From NCBI GenBank assembly GCA_003601795.1, contig PIXU01000290.1, forward strand, positions 1 to 7,434: a DNA stretch of 7,434 nucleotides, in the 5' to 3' direction. The translations under genes were made by a program, and so were the position numbers. The notes beneath the pieces were generated by a model that was not told the origin of the DNA, did no database searches, and saw only the letters and a program-made list of their open reading frames with translations. Shown one piece after another: positions 1 to 6,044 of this stretch. The stretch comes from Candidatus Methanophagales archaeon. GTDB taxonomy: Archaea; Halobacteriota; Syntropharchaeia; Alkanophagales; Methanospirareceae. Within the stretch, counting starts at the first letter, position 1. Every line of letters begins with the position of its first letter.

Positions 1-1
1 A

Positions 2-502
2 GAATGCATGGACTGTCATGGTATCTCTACTGACGGGGGCACGAACTGGAACCACTATGTTTATGATGAATACAATGGTCGGTGTCACCTATGTCATGGA
101 GGTACGGGATTCTATCGTGGAAAGTATATTACGGTTCCCACCAGGGGTTATGCAGATTTCATCTCGGCAGGCGGGGTCGGATTTGGCACTACAGGCACAG
201 ACACGGGCGAGCACGCGGCGCACAAAGCTTTCGTGATGGATTCGATAAGCAATTCAGACATGGAGGGTTCAAATGAAGCGTGTATTGCGTGCCATACCTC
301 GATACCGGTGAAGATACGATGGACGCATGGACGCAGTTTAGAGTTCAATGCATTCTATGACAAGGGTCTGGTATTACCACCAACGCACTTCAATACATCC
401 AAGTACGAGGCTAATGGCACCGTAAATGTGACGTCATACGGTAACTGCACAGGTGCGGCGAACACAACCAAGTTCCCTGAGCCAGTAACGGTGTGGGGTT
501 GA
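2..502 (+). CDS. Multiheme c-type cytochrome, C-terminal part (5' end outside window)
   Basis: The frame is open from the left edge, so the true start is missing; 166 residues are visible. Three CxxCH heme-c attachment motifs can be read: CMDCH (residues 2-6 of the visible part), CHLCH (28-32) and CIACH (94-98). The first is found only if the frame is extended upstream of the first internal ATG. Such motifs bind heme covalently, and multiheme proteins of this kind carry electrons outside the cytoplasmic membrane. The last ~35 residues contain five N-x-S/T sequons (N131, N138, N142, N148, N154), as expected for a glycosylated surface or S-layer-associated archaeal protein. No membrane anchor is visible at the C-terminus, which ends in PVTVWG. 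Similar heme proteins are common in ANME and related archaea. The substrate or electron partner cannot be told from this fragment, and the total heme number is unknown. Confidence 0.88.
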   Translation, partial: ECMDCHGISTDGGTNWNHYVYDEYNGRCHLCHGGTGFYRGKYITVPTRGYADFISAGGVGFGTTGTDTGEHAAHKAFVMDSISNSDMEGSNEACIACHTSIPVKIRWTHGRSLEFNAFYDKGLVLPPTHFNTSKYEANGTVNVTSYGNCTGAANTTKFPEPVTVWG

Positions 503-521
503 ATAAAAAACTGGATATTAT

Positions 522-560
522 TATCCCTCCTTTATTTTTTATTACTGTTACTGAGGGATA
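522..560 (+). terminator. Possible T-rich terminator / inverted repeat after the cytochrome gene
   Basis: Twenty bases after the cytochrome stop there is a perfect 8-bp inverted repeat, TATCCCTC (522-529) and GAGGGATA (553-560). The 23-nt spacer is T-rich and contains runs of T at 531-540. Archaeal transcription commonly ends at T-rich tracts, so this could stop the cytochrome transcript. The long loop makes a stable RNA hairpin doubtful. It could also be a trace of the mobile element beside it. Confidence 0.3.
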
Positions 561-1112
561 TAGCGACGATAAAAGATAGACTGGAAGTGAAATAGGAGAT
601 ATATGCATTAAAGGAGCAATTGAGCGCGGTTGAATCCGAAATAGGTAAAGTCAGAACATGAAGATGGCAGAAAGGCGATGCTGGAACAGTTAGTTGAAGA
701 GCGGAAAATAACGACCGCCAACTGTCTCGTTCTTGGGATAATGAGGCTGCATCGGGAAATAGCGGCATTGTAATTGCTCAGTATCATAGAATCACAAGAC
801 AGTACATACATGAGCTATGAGCTCGTTGTTTACCTCTATTACGCTTACGCTTGCAGGGTTACCGAGAACAAAATAAAGAAGATATTAGAAGAAGAGGGGA
901 TCATCATTTCCGCAGGTGAAATCTCCAATATTCTGACGCAGGAGAAGCGAAGACGGAAAAACCGCATGGAAGAGCATGATGTCATGTCTATACTCTATAC
1001 TTGTAAGAAGCAGATGGTCGGTTTCAGTTTCTTTGGTTATATCAGGGATACATTTTCAGGAAACCGTGCCATGACAAGATTTGCACAGCTCATTTCACGT
1101 AATCATCTTTAA
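560..1112 (+). pseudogene. Decayed transposase relic with missing catalytic core
   Basis: Joining frames gives a degenerate protein. A first segment (560-658) encodes charged, coiled-coil-like sequence broken by a TAG at 593-595 and ends at TGA 659-661. A shift then leads into 663-1112, which has a TAA at 771-773 in an otherwise continuous frame. The middle part reads like the helical section of IS66-like or unclassified IS transposases (VTENKIKKILEEEGI followed by ISAGEISNIL, about 855-935). The end (970-1112) resembles the usual C-terminus of such proteins (YTCKKQ, then FFGYIRDTFSGN, then FAQLI). Between them, where several hundred residues of DDE catalytic domain should lie, there are only about 15 lysine/arginine-rich residues, so an internal deletion is inferred. 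Terminal inverted repeats and target duplications were not found. The IS family is uncertain; that this is a dead gene is much more certain. Confidence 0.55.
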
Positions 1113-1156
1113 TATCCACCTTTTATTGTGCAGATACATTTCCAGCATAAAAGAAG

Positions 1157-1173
1157 TTTTTGCAAAGCAAAAA
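1157..1173. terminator. Short perfect hairpin between convergent genes
   Basis: TTTTTGC (1157-1163), an AAA loop and GCAAAAA (1167-1173) form a perfect 7-bp stem. It lies 44 bases after the transposase relic stop and 31 bases beyond the methyltransferase stop on the opposite strand, so it is placed to act as a bidirectional terminator. The stem has only two G-C pairs and is weak. The A/T runs at its edges would give U-tracts in either direction. The rest of the 91-base gap shows no other recognisable feature. Confidence 0.35.
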
Positions 1174-1203
1174 TTTGGGTGAATGTTAAATGTACGAACT
1201 CTT

Positions 1204-1893
1204 TTAAGGTGTGTTATATGAAGTGCCCACATATTTTCCTATCACTCCTATCAATATCCATGAAATATGATGATGAACTTCGCCGTTGGCGTGTGGTTCG
1301 TAATATTCGTGCTCGTATAGCTCCTTGATATTTAGGAAGGCAAAATCCTCAATCAGTTCTTCTCTGGTGCAGAAATGAATATACACTTTTTCCTGAAATG
1401 AATTGGATTCATCGAAAACAGGAATGCCCTTTCTGTAATGTTCGGGGTCTCTTACTGAAAGTGTGCTCAAGAACAGTAATCCGTTTGGTGCTAACGTTCT
1501 CATAATTGTTTTTCTAAGCTCTTGCCTTTCATCCTTTTTTAGTAGTTGATACAAGTTTGAGATAAATACAAGGTCATATTTGCCATCCCTCAGCTCTGTG
1601 AAATTGCAACACTCAAATTTCACATCGTCCCCTTTTTGTGTTTTTAATGCTGTATCTGTATCTAAGGCAATTTCTATAGCTTTTTTGGAAATGTCTATCC
1701 CTAAAATCCTACATCTAAAATTGTCTAAAAAGTAGAATACATCACGACCATACCCACAGCCAATGTCCAATATGCTAAATATCCCCTTGTTTAATTCGCA
1801 TTTCTCTAAGTATCTAACTGCAGCAATGGCTAACTCACTTGGTCTTCCTCCCCAAATACGTTCATTGCTTTTATACCCATCATCCCAAAACGT
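1204..1893 (-). CDS. Class I SAM-dependent methyltransferase, probable ACG start
   Basis: A Rossmann-fold methyltransferase of about 229 residues. Motif I is LDIGCGYGRD (residues 42-51), followed by GIDISKKAIEIA (acidic end of beta 2), YDLVFISNLYQLL (motif II/III region) and APNGLLFLSTLS (motif III). The first standard start codon in frame is TTG at 1770, but this would begin in the middle of motif I and cannot be right. The frame stays open upstream to a TAG at 1906-1908 and encodes FWDDGYKSNERIWG and PSELAI, the N-terminal helix region usual for this family. The best-placed initiation site is ACG at 1891-1893, 8 nt after a perfect AGGAGG; CTG at 1897-1899 is the alternative. Either initiation is non-canonical or the ATG has mutated and the gene is dying. 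The substrate is unknown; small-molecule methylation is typical of this group. It sits among gene debris and has no preserved operon partner. Confidence 0.72.
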   Translation of the reverse strand, partial: TFWDDGYKSNERIWGGRPSELAIAAVRYLEKCELNKGIFSILDIGCGYGRDVFYFLDNFRCRILGIDISKKAIEIALDTDTALKTQKGDDVKFECCNFTELRDGKYDLVFISNLYQLLKKDERQELRKTIMRTLAPNGLLFLSTLSVRDPEHYRKGIPVFDESNSFQEKVYIHFCTREELIEDFAFLNIKELYEHEYYEPHANGEVHHHISWILIGVIGKYVGTSYNTP

Positions 1894-1901
1894 TTTCAGT
1901 C

Positions 1902-1907
1902 CCTCCT
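1902..1907 (-). promoter_or_regulatory. Strong Shine-Dalgarno (AGGAGG) for the methyltransferase
   Basis: The minus strand reads TAGGAGGGACTGAAAACG. AGGAGG is a full match to the 16S anti-SD, and its 8-nt spacing points to ACG (1891-1893), not to CTG (1897-1899), which is only 2 nt away. The site overlaps the TAG that ends the hsdM relic frame. It decides the start chosen for the methyltransferase. Confidence 0.6.
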
Positions 1908-2623
1908 ATTTTTGTGCGCATTTCATATAATCATGATACAAATTCTCTATTCTTATATTTATGTCTCCTTTAGCTCCTCTTATTGCAAGATTCATCTTCC
2001 ACATCTTCCATACAAAATCCTTCGACTCCTGCCCATAGATAGCAAGCGAGGTTGTGTCTATCCCTCCTCTTTCAAGTTTCTCTAAGGCAGAGACAAAAAA
2101 TCCGTTGCTTCCACAACCAGGGGGTCAAAAATCCGCCCTCCCTTTACATCAATAGCCTCAACAATAAGCTTTGTGAGGTATCTTAGGGTGTAAAATTCAC
2201 CACCCTTTTTGCTTTTTGCTTTTTGCCTTCCGCCTCTGTAAATTCCCCGAGGAAGTATTCATAGATTCTGCTAAATATATCCTTTCCTCTGTGCTCCAAT
2301 CCAAACCGAATGGATGAAAAGAGATTGTTAAGGTAAGCCAGATCGTAATGGTCAAGGTTTATTTTCGTGTATATCTTTGGAATCACATCCTTAAGTTGGT
2401 TTGGATGTTCATTCTCAAGAGCTCCGATGTTTTGTCCAGTATCTCCCCTATATTTTGCTGATTCGCATTTTTTATGTAATCCCAACTCGTCTTCTCTGGG
2501 ACATATAAAGTCCCATTAGCGAGGTAGATGTCCCTATCCTCAGCAACCTGCATCTTAAATTCTTCCGGGTACCTCTTTACTTCTCTATTACAATATCTCG
2601 TTCCTCTTTTCCTCAAATGTGTC
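1906..2623 (-). pseudogene. hsdM: Type I restriction-modification DNA methyltransferase (M subunit) relic, frameshifted and truncated at both ends
   Basis: HsdM methylates adenine as part of the type I HsdMS(R) complex. Here its sequence is readable only by changing frame at least four times. The segments, in coding order, are: FEEKRNEIL (about 2617-2591); EVKRYPEEF to NANQQNIGEILDKTSELL (about 2590-2422); ENEHPNQLKDVIPKIY to FLGEFTEAEGKK (about 2420-2206); GGEFYTLRYLTKLIVEAI to RIFDP (2204-2125); and GCGSNGFFV, AIYGQES, MNLAIRGAKGD to HDYMKCAQK (about 2120-1909), ending at TAG 1906-1908. DP + GCGSNGFF reconstructs the SAM-binding motif I (family DPACGSGGFF). The N-terminal ~50 residues are absent, and the gene stops just before the catalytic NPPF motif should appear, so it cannot be active. 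No hsdS or hsdR is present. It lies directly behind tiaS on the same strand. The intact 4.4-kb operon alongside argues against general sequencing error, but the breaks at homopolymers deserve a check. Confidence 0.85.
2206..2226. repeat. Triplicated 7-bp repeat (TTTTTGC)3 inside the hsdM relic
   Basis: Three perfect head-to-tail copies of TTTTTGC on the plus strand (GCAAAAA in the coding sense). They lie exactly where the HsdM family has EGKKGGEFYT. With one copy the DNA would read G-K-K-G-G-E-F in frame. The two additional copies add 14 bases, insert K/Q/A codons and shift the frame. The structure is typical of strand-slippage expansion. Confidence 0.85.
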
Positions 2624-2655
2624 ATTGTCATTGCTGTCTTGACGAACTGTCAACC

Positions 2656-4005
2656 CTACCTGCTTGGATGAATGATGACACTCTCACCTTCACCTCCACC
2701 ACCTCCTTTTGTTGCGCACATACGAATCAGTGGTTTGGATATATGCCTTCTGGCGACCGGGGGCACTTCATATAGCCCCTCCTCTATCGCCCTATTTATG
2801 GTCACCACCTCTTTTGCTTCTCGTTTCGTATTACAATGTTTACACCGATAACCCTGCCCTCGTCCCGCGGATTCCATGCTCCTGCCACACTGCTCGCATC
2901 TGGGATTTCGCAATTCTTCCTTATTCAAACTCTTTAGCTCTATCTTCTCAAGGTTCAATGTCCCGCGTTTGAAAGACCCAAATACTCTGACCTCATCACC
3001 ATGCCGCAACTTTCTTATAATATTACGAAAGCCTTTCGTCGGCTCATAGGCTATACAATCGACCCTGGTGGATAGAGTGGGTAAAGAGAGCTTGAATAGC
3101 ACATGTCCACCCACAAGCGTACATGGATTGGACTCAACAACGCCATCAAGTATATATGAGTGGTAATCAAGCAGCTTCTGTCCCGTGCCATGCGTAATCA
3201 GGTGGAAGTCTGTACCTTGATTCGTGATGAACAGCATTATCCGCTCCACAGGTTCTGAGTCTATGATTTTATAAGCTTTGTAGATTGCATCCACGCTGTC
3301 ACCCCTTATACCAAAGAGAACCGGACATGGGGAATGCGGTGCGAAGACGATTCGCCTGTTCGCTACATCCACAGTATCCCACGTGAGCGGGTAAGTAGCC
3401 GCATCTGCTTCCCATACACTATGCTCATCTATCCTTCTCGGGGTACCCCATCTCTCCTTCGCCCTGTATGCCATCAGCTCGTAAGTGAAATCGTAACGAT
3501 AATAACGCTGGAGTATAACAAAGGCTGCGGCAGCTAAAGCGCCTATTATCCCACGCTTGTTCTTCAAGCCAAAGTAATCGAACCCGGATTCGGCGATTAT
3601 TGCCAAAGCATCCTTCTGTGTCAATACAGTCCGGACTGCTCTTTCGTAATAACTCTTTAACTGGCTGACCCTCAAATTGGACCTGGGCTCGTCCTCAATG
3701 AAGACAACACCAGGATTCGTATTCGCATCGTCCAGCTCAGAGAACTTGCTTACTGTTGATTTCACCAGCTCCTTCACATCCTCTAATCTCGTTCTCGCGG
3801 TCGTGGTTGTGATCTCAAAAGCTACTGCGCCATTGCCCCGCGTTTTATAGGGTATGCTGGGATTCAATCGTACCAGCCAGGGAGTGGAGACGGAGACTTC
3901 GCCATGATTATAATTACGATTACGAAGTGCATCCACCAGATATGCGCATAGATACGTCGTGCACATCCCCCTCCTTGAATCTGTATCATCTATTCCCACA
4001 ATCAT
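2656..4005 (-). CDS. tiaS: tRNA(Ile2) 2-agmatinylcytidine synthetase TiaS
   Basis: TiaS converts C34 of the CAU anticodon of archaeal tRNA-Ile2 to agmatidine, using ATP and agmatine, so that the tRNA reads AUA and not AUG. It is cytoplasmic and specific to archaea. The protein has 449 residues, slightly longer than the usual ~420. It opens with the family signature GIDDTDS (residues 4-10) and GMCTTYL, part of the kinase-like ATP-binding domain. An OB-fold-like stretch (GDEVRVFGSFKRGTLNLEKIEL, in two parts) comes near residues 338-360. A zinc ribbon follows (C370/C373 and C388/C391). The C-terminus carries an unusual glycine tail, K433 then G434-G438 and EGE, before VIIHPSR. The ATG follows the cofG stop by 10 nt, so the gene is the last of the operon. 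A 5-bp hairpin (2639-2653) lies just past the stop but has no U-tract. Function is assigned with high confidence. Confidence 0.95.
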   Translation of the reverse strand: MIVGIDDTDSRRGMCTTYLCAYLVDALRNRNYNHGEVSVSTPWLVRLNPSIPYKTRGNGAVAFEITTTTARTRLEDVKELVKSTVSKFSELDDANTNPGVVFIEDEPRSNLRVSQLKSYYERAVRTVLTQKDALAIIAESGFDYFGLKNKRGIIGALAAAAFVILQRYYRYDFTYELMAYRAKERWGTPRRIDEHSVWEADAATYPLTWDTVDVANRRIVFAPHSPCPVLFGIRGDSVDAIYKAYKIIDSEPVERIMLFITNQGTDFHLITHGTGQKLLDYHSYILDGVVESNPCTLVGGHVLFKLSLPTLSTRVDCIAYEPTKGFRNIIRKLRHGDEVRVFGSFKRGTLNLEKIELKSLNKEELRNPRCEQCGRSMESAGRGQGYRCKHCNTKREAKEVVTINRAIEEGLYEVPPVARRHISKPLIRMCATKGGGGGEGESVIIHPSR

Positions 4006-4015
4006 GAAAGCTCGA

Positions 4016-5023
4016 CTAATATCGCCTCCTCAGCCCTTCTTCATCTGCGTATCGCGCTATCAAATGGCTTATCTCTTTACTATACCATCCCCTCTTTATA
4101 AAAGCAGGATAGATCGGCAGACGCTCACGCAATACAAAAGGCGCTATTGCTTCTCTTAGTTCCGCTTCACCGGGCCACGGTGATTCAGGATTTATATAAT
4201 CTATGGTATGCTCAGAGATCCCACCTAAATCAGAAGCGCCGAGTTCTATCAGTTCCTTGGGCGACGTGAGATTTGGTGGTATCTGAATGGCGATCTCAGC
4301 AGGCAATATCGCACGTGCCGCACTGATAACCTCTTTCAGCTCCTCAAGACCCGGTGGTCTTACATCCCACATCGGCGTGAATGGCTTGGGCACGAACGGC
4401 TGAATAATAACCTCCTGGATATGCCTATACTCATCGTATAGTGATTTCAGCGTCTCTAATGCCTGAATACGATCTTCTGGCTTCTCTCCTATACCTATCA
4501 ATAACCCCGTAGTAAAAGGAATTTTAAGCTCGCCTGCACGCGCTATCATCTCCAATCTAACTTCCGGCACTTTACCTGGTGAGTTTTTATGCGCTTCAAG
4601 CTCCGCTGTCGTCTCCAGCATCAAGCCCATTGAAGCATTCACAGCACGCAACTCCAGCAGCTCTTCACTACTCATGATACCGAGGTTACAATGTGGTAGC
4701 AGTCCATGCTCTATTGCCAATTTACATAGCTCCTTTGTATATTCCACGAGAGAAGAGCATGAACAGCAGCCCGTGGTGCTGCGCAGCCAATCTTTGAAAT
4801 GCGGATTTGCAAGCTCAGGTTTCTCACCCGCAGTAAATAGGGCTTCCGTTGCAGAACCTCTCGCACGTTTTATAAGTGCTAAAAACCGTTCTACAGAGAT
4901 CAAATATGCGTCTTTCATGCTACGTGCCCGGAAGACGCAATATGCACATGCATTCCTGCATACGTTCGTCACAGGTATGAAGACATTCTTTGAGAAGGTT
5001 ACATATTTATAGTTTGGCTTCAT
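4016..5023 (-). CDS. cofG: 7,8-didemethyl-8-hydroxy-5-deazariboflavin (FO) synthase subunit CofG
   Basis: CofG is a radical SAM enzyme. With CofH it builds FO, the chromophore of coenzyme F420, from a tyrosine-derived intermediate and a ribityl pyrimidine. The [4Fe-4S] motif is CRNACAYC (C22, C26, C29 with the chosen start), after FSKNVFIPVTNV. ALFTAGEKPE follows, as does NASMGLMLET, typical of CofG. The 335-residue length is normal. The frame extends six codons further to GTG 5041, but the ATG at 5021-5023 has a good Shine-Dalgarno 9 nt upstream and leaves a 1-nt gap to the upstream stop. The motif GCCSCSS (C86, C87, C89) falls where most CofG proteins have few cysteines. cofH is not in the window; in many archaea it is nearby or fused. 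The operon position between another radical SAM gene and tiaS suggests co-transcription. Confidence 0.93.
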   Translation of the reverse strand: MKPNYKYVTFSKNVFIPVTNVCRNACAYCVFRARSMKDAYLISVERFLALIKRARGSATEALFTAGEKPELANPHFKDWLRSTTGCCSCSSLVEYTKELCKLAIEHGLLPHCNLGIMSSEELLELRAVNASMGLMLETTAELEAHKNSPGKVPEVRLEMIARAGELKIPFTTGLLIGIGEKPEDRIQALETLKSLYDEYRHIQEVIIQPFVPKPFTPMWDVRPPGLEELKEVISAARAILPAEIAIQIPPNLTSPKELIELGASDLGGISEHTIDYINPESPWPGEAELREAIAPFVLRERLPIYPAFIKRGWYSKEISHLIARYADEEGLRRRY

Positions 5024-5024
5024 C

Positions 5025-6044
5025 TCATCTGCCACCTCCACCTGGTTTACCTTTTCCTTTTCCTTTACCTTTTCCTTTGCCTTTACCTTTGCCTCTTCGC
5101 TCTTCTACTGTAACCCAGAAGAGATTATTTCTATAGCTCACCCTCTTTATTCTACCACTTTCATACAATCTCGCCAGGCAGTCCTCTATATTACTCTGCT
5201 TCAATCGCTTTAATGTCGCTATAACCTGCTCCTCCCTCATTGGATGCCGTCTTAATATTGCCATAATAGCTTCTTCTGGACTTGTAAATCCCCTGGTGGA
5301 GAATTCACCAGTCTCTTCTGTGGTGATTTCCACGGTGTTGACCTCACTGAGAATCGCGTCTGCCAATGCGATGGTTTCTTTGTCTGGTGGCACCGCCCAC
5401 GGCTCCGCTGGTGGTCTTATCGGAACGTTTAGATATGTTCTATCAGGTTCTATACGCTCAAGTATGCTCTTTATCGCTTCTAACTCCTCCCCTGTGTCGT
5501 TTAGCCCCTTCACCAGCATGACCTCCATCCATATCTCACCGCTGTATTCACGTCTGAACTTCTCCATACCCCTGACAACGGCTTCAAAATCAAGCTCGCG
5601 ATGTGGTCTGTTTATCTTCCTGAACGTCCCGGCAGTACCTGCATCAAGCGATGGCATTACAATATCCGCTTCTGAAATGTCCGCTCTTACATCCGCCAGG
5701 TAAAGGAGTGACCCATTTGTATCAACAGCGATAGGTATGTCGGTTATCTCCTTCGTCTTACGAATTAACCACCCAATGCTCCTGCATAAAGTCGGTTCGC
5801 CCTCACCAACAAAGGTCACGAAATCTATCCAATGCTCATCAACTTCAATTGCCTGCTCAATCTCCTTCAGTATCGCCTGTGGTGGGAAGAAGTCCTTACG
5901 CTCGATGGTCATGTGTGTTGTCCTCCCAAGCTGGCAGTATACACACGAATAGTCACAGGTCTTGAATGGTATAGGTCCAACGCCCAGGGAGCGTCCAAGA
6001 CGTCTTGATGGCACGGGGCCATAGACCACCTTATAGCCACTCAT
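5025..6044 (-). CDS. Radical SAM protein (COG0731 type) with winged-helix-like C-terminus and Gly-Lys tail
   Basis: A 339-residue radical SAM protein of unknown reaction. The N-terminal signature YGPVPSRRLGRSLG and the CDYSCVYC cluster (C30, C34, C37) are typical of the COG0731 Fe-S oxidoreductases. VGEGEPTL is the GGEP-like SAM-binding motif, and VDTNGSLL and PSLDAG are further conserved barrel strands. After the barrel, roughly residues 255-315 (SPEEAIMAILRRHPM, then IEDCLARLYESGRIKRV, then NNLFWV) look like a winged-helix domain. The protein then ends in eight Gly-Lys repeats and PGGGGR. ATG 6042-6044 is preferred over a start 30 nt upstream because it overlaps the preceding stop as ATGA and has GAGGA (6051-6055) upstream. 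The basic tail and helix-turn-helix-like region suggest a nucleic-acid partner, but that is inference. Some COG0731 relatives are tRNA-modifying TYW1 enzymes; this protein is shorter and distinct. Confidence 0.88.
   Translation of the reverse strand: MSGYKVVYGPVPSRRLGRSLGVGPIPFKTCDYSCVYCQLGRTTHMTIERKDFFPPQAILKEIEQAIEVDEHWIDFVTFVGEGEPTLCRSIGWLIRKTKEITDIPIAVDTNGSLLYLADVRADISEADIVMPSLDAGTAGTFRKINRPHRELDFEAVVRGMEKFRREYSGEIWMEVMLVKGLNDTGEELEAIKSILERIEPDRTYLNVPIRPPAEPWAVPPDKETIALADAILSEVNTVEITTEETGEFSTRGFTSPEEAIMAILRRHPMREEQVIATLKRLKQSNIEDCLARLYESGRIKRVSYRNNLFWVTVEERRGKGKGKGKGKGKGKGKPGGGGR
5033..5039 (-). promoter_or_regulatory. Shine-Dalgarno of cofG inside the Gly-rich tail codons of the upstream gene
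   Basis: GGAGGTG on the minus strand, 9 nt before the cofG ATG. The same bases are glycine codons in the PGGGGR end of the upstream radical SAM protein, whose TGA (5025-5027) precedes the ATG by one base. This layout favours translational coupling and supports the ATG at 5023 over the GTG at 5041. Confidence 0.7.
5046..5093 (-). repeat. Hexanucleotide repeat (GGNAAA)8 coding for (Gly-Lys)8
   Basis: Eight consecutive GGN-AAA units near the 3' end of the upstream radical SAM gene encode eight Gly-Lys dipeptides. The third codon base varies (C, T, A), so the array is not a pure slippage tract and appears to be kept at protein level. The dipeptides are followed by Pro and four Gly. Confidence 0.9.

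Noticed and set aside
2639..2653. TTGAC/GTCAA hairpin just after the tiaS stop as a terminator
   Set aside because: The stem is only 5 bp and no T-run follows it on the minus strand.
2628..2681. A 17-codon reading frame starting GTG at 2681 (minus), overlapping the tiaS end, with a good GGAGGTGA upstream
   Set aside because: It is very short, has no recognisable sequence, and its ribosome site is explained by TiaS glycine codons.
5046..5093. The hexanucleotide array as a CRISPR or origin repeat
   Set aside because: It is in frame and encodes Gly-Lys dipeptides with varying third bases; there are no spacers.
5296..5703. A plus-strand open frame of 135 codons opposite the COG0731 radical SAM gene
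   Set aside because: It lies wholly antisense to a well-supported gene, shows no family motif, and is explained by codon bias of the true strand.
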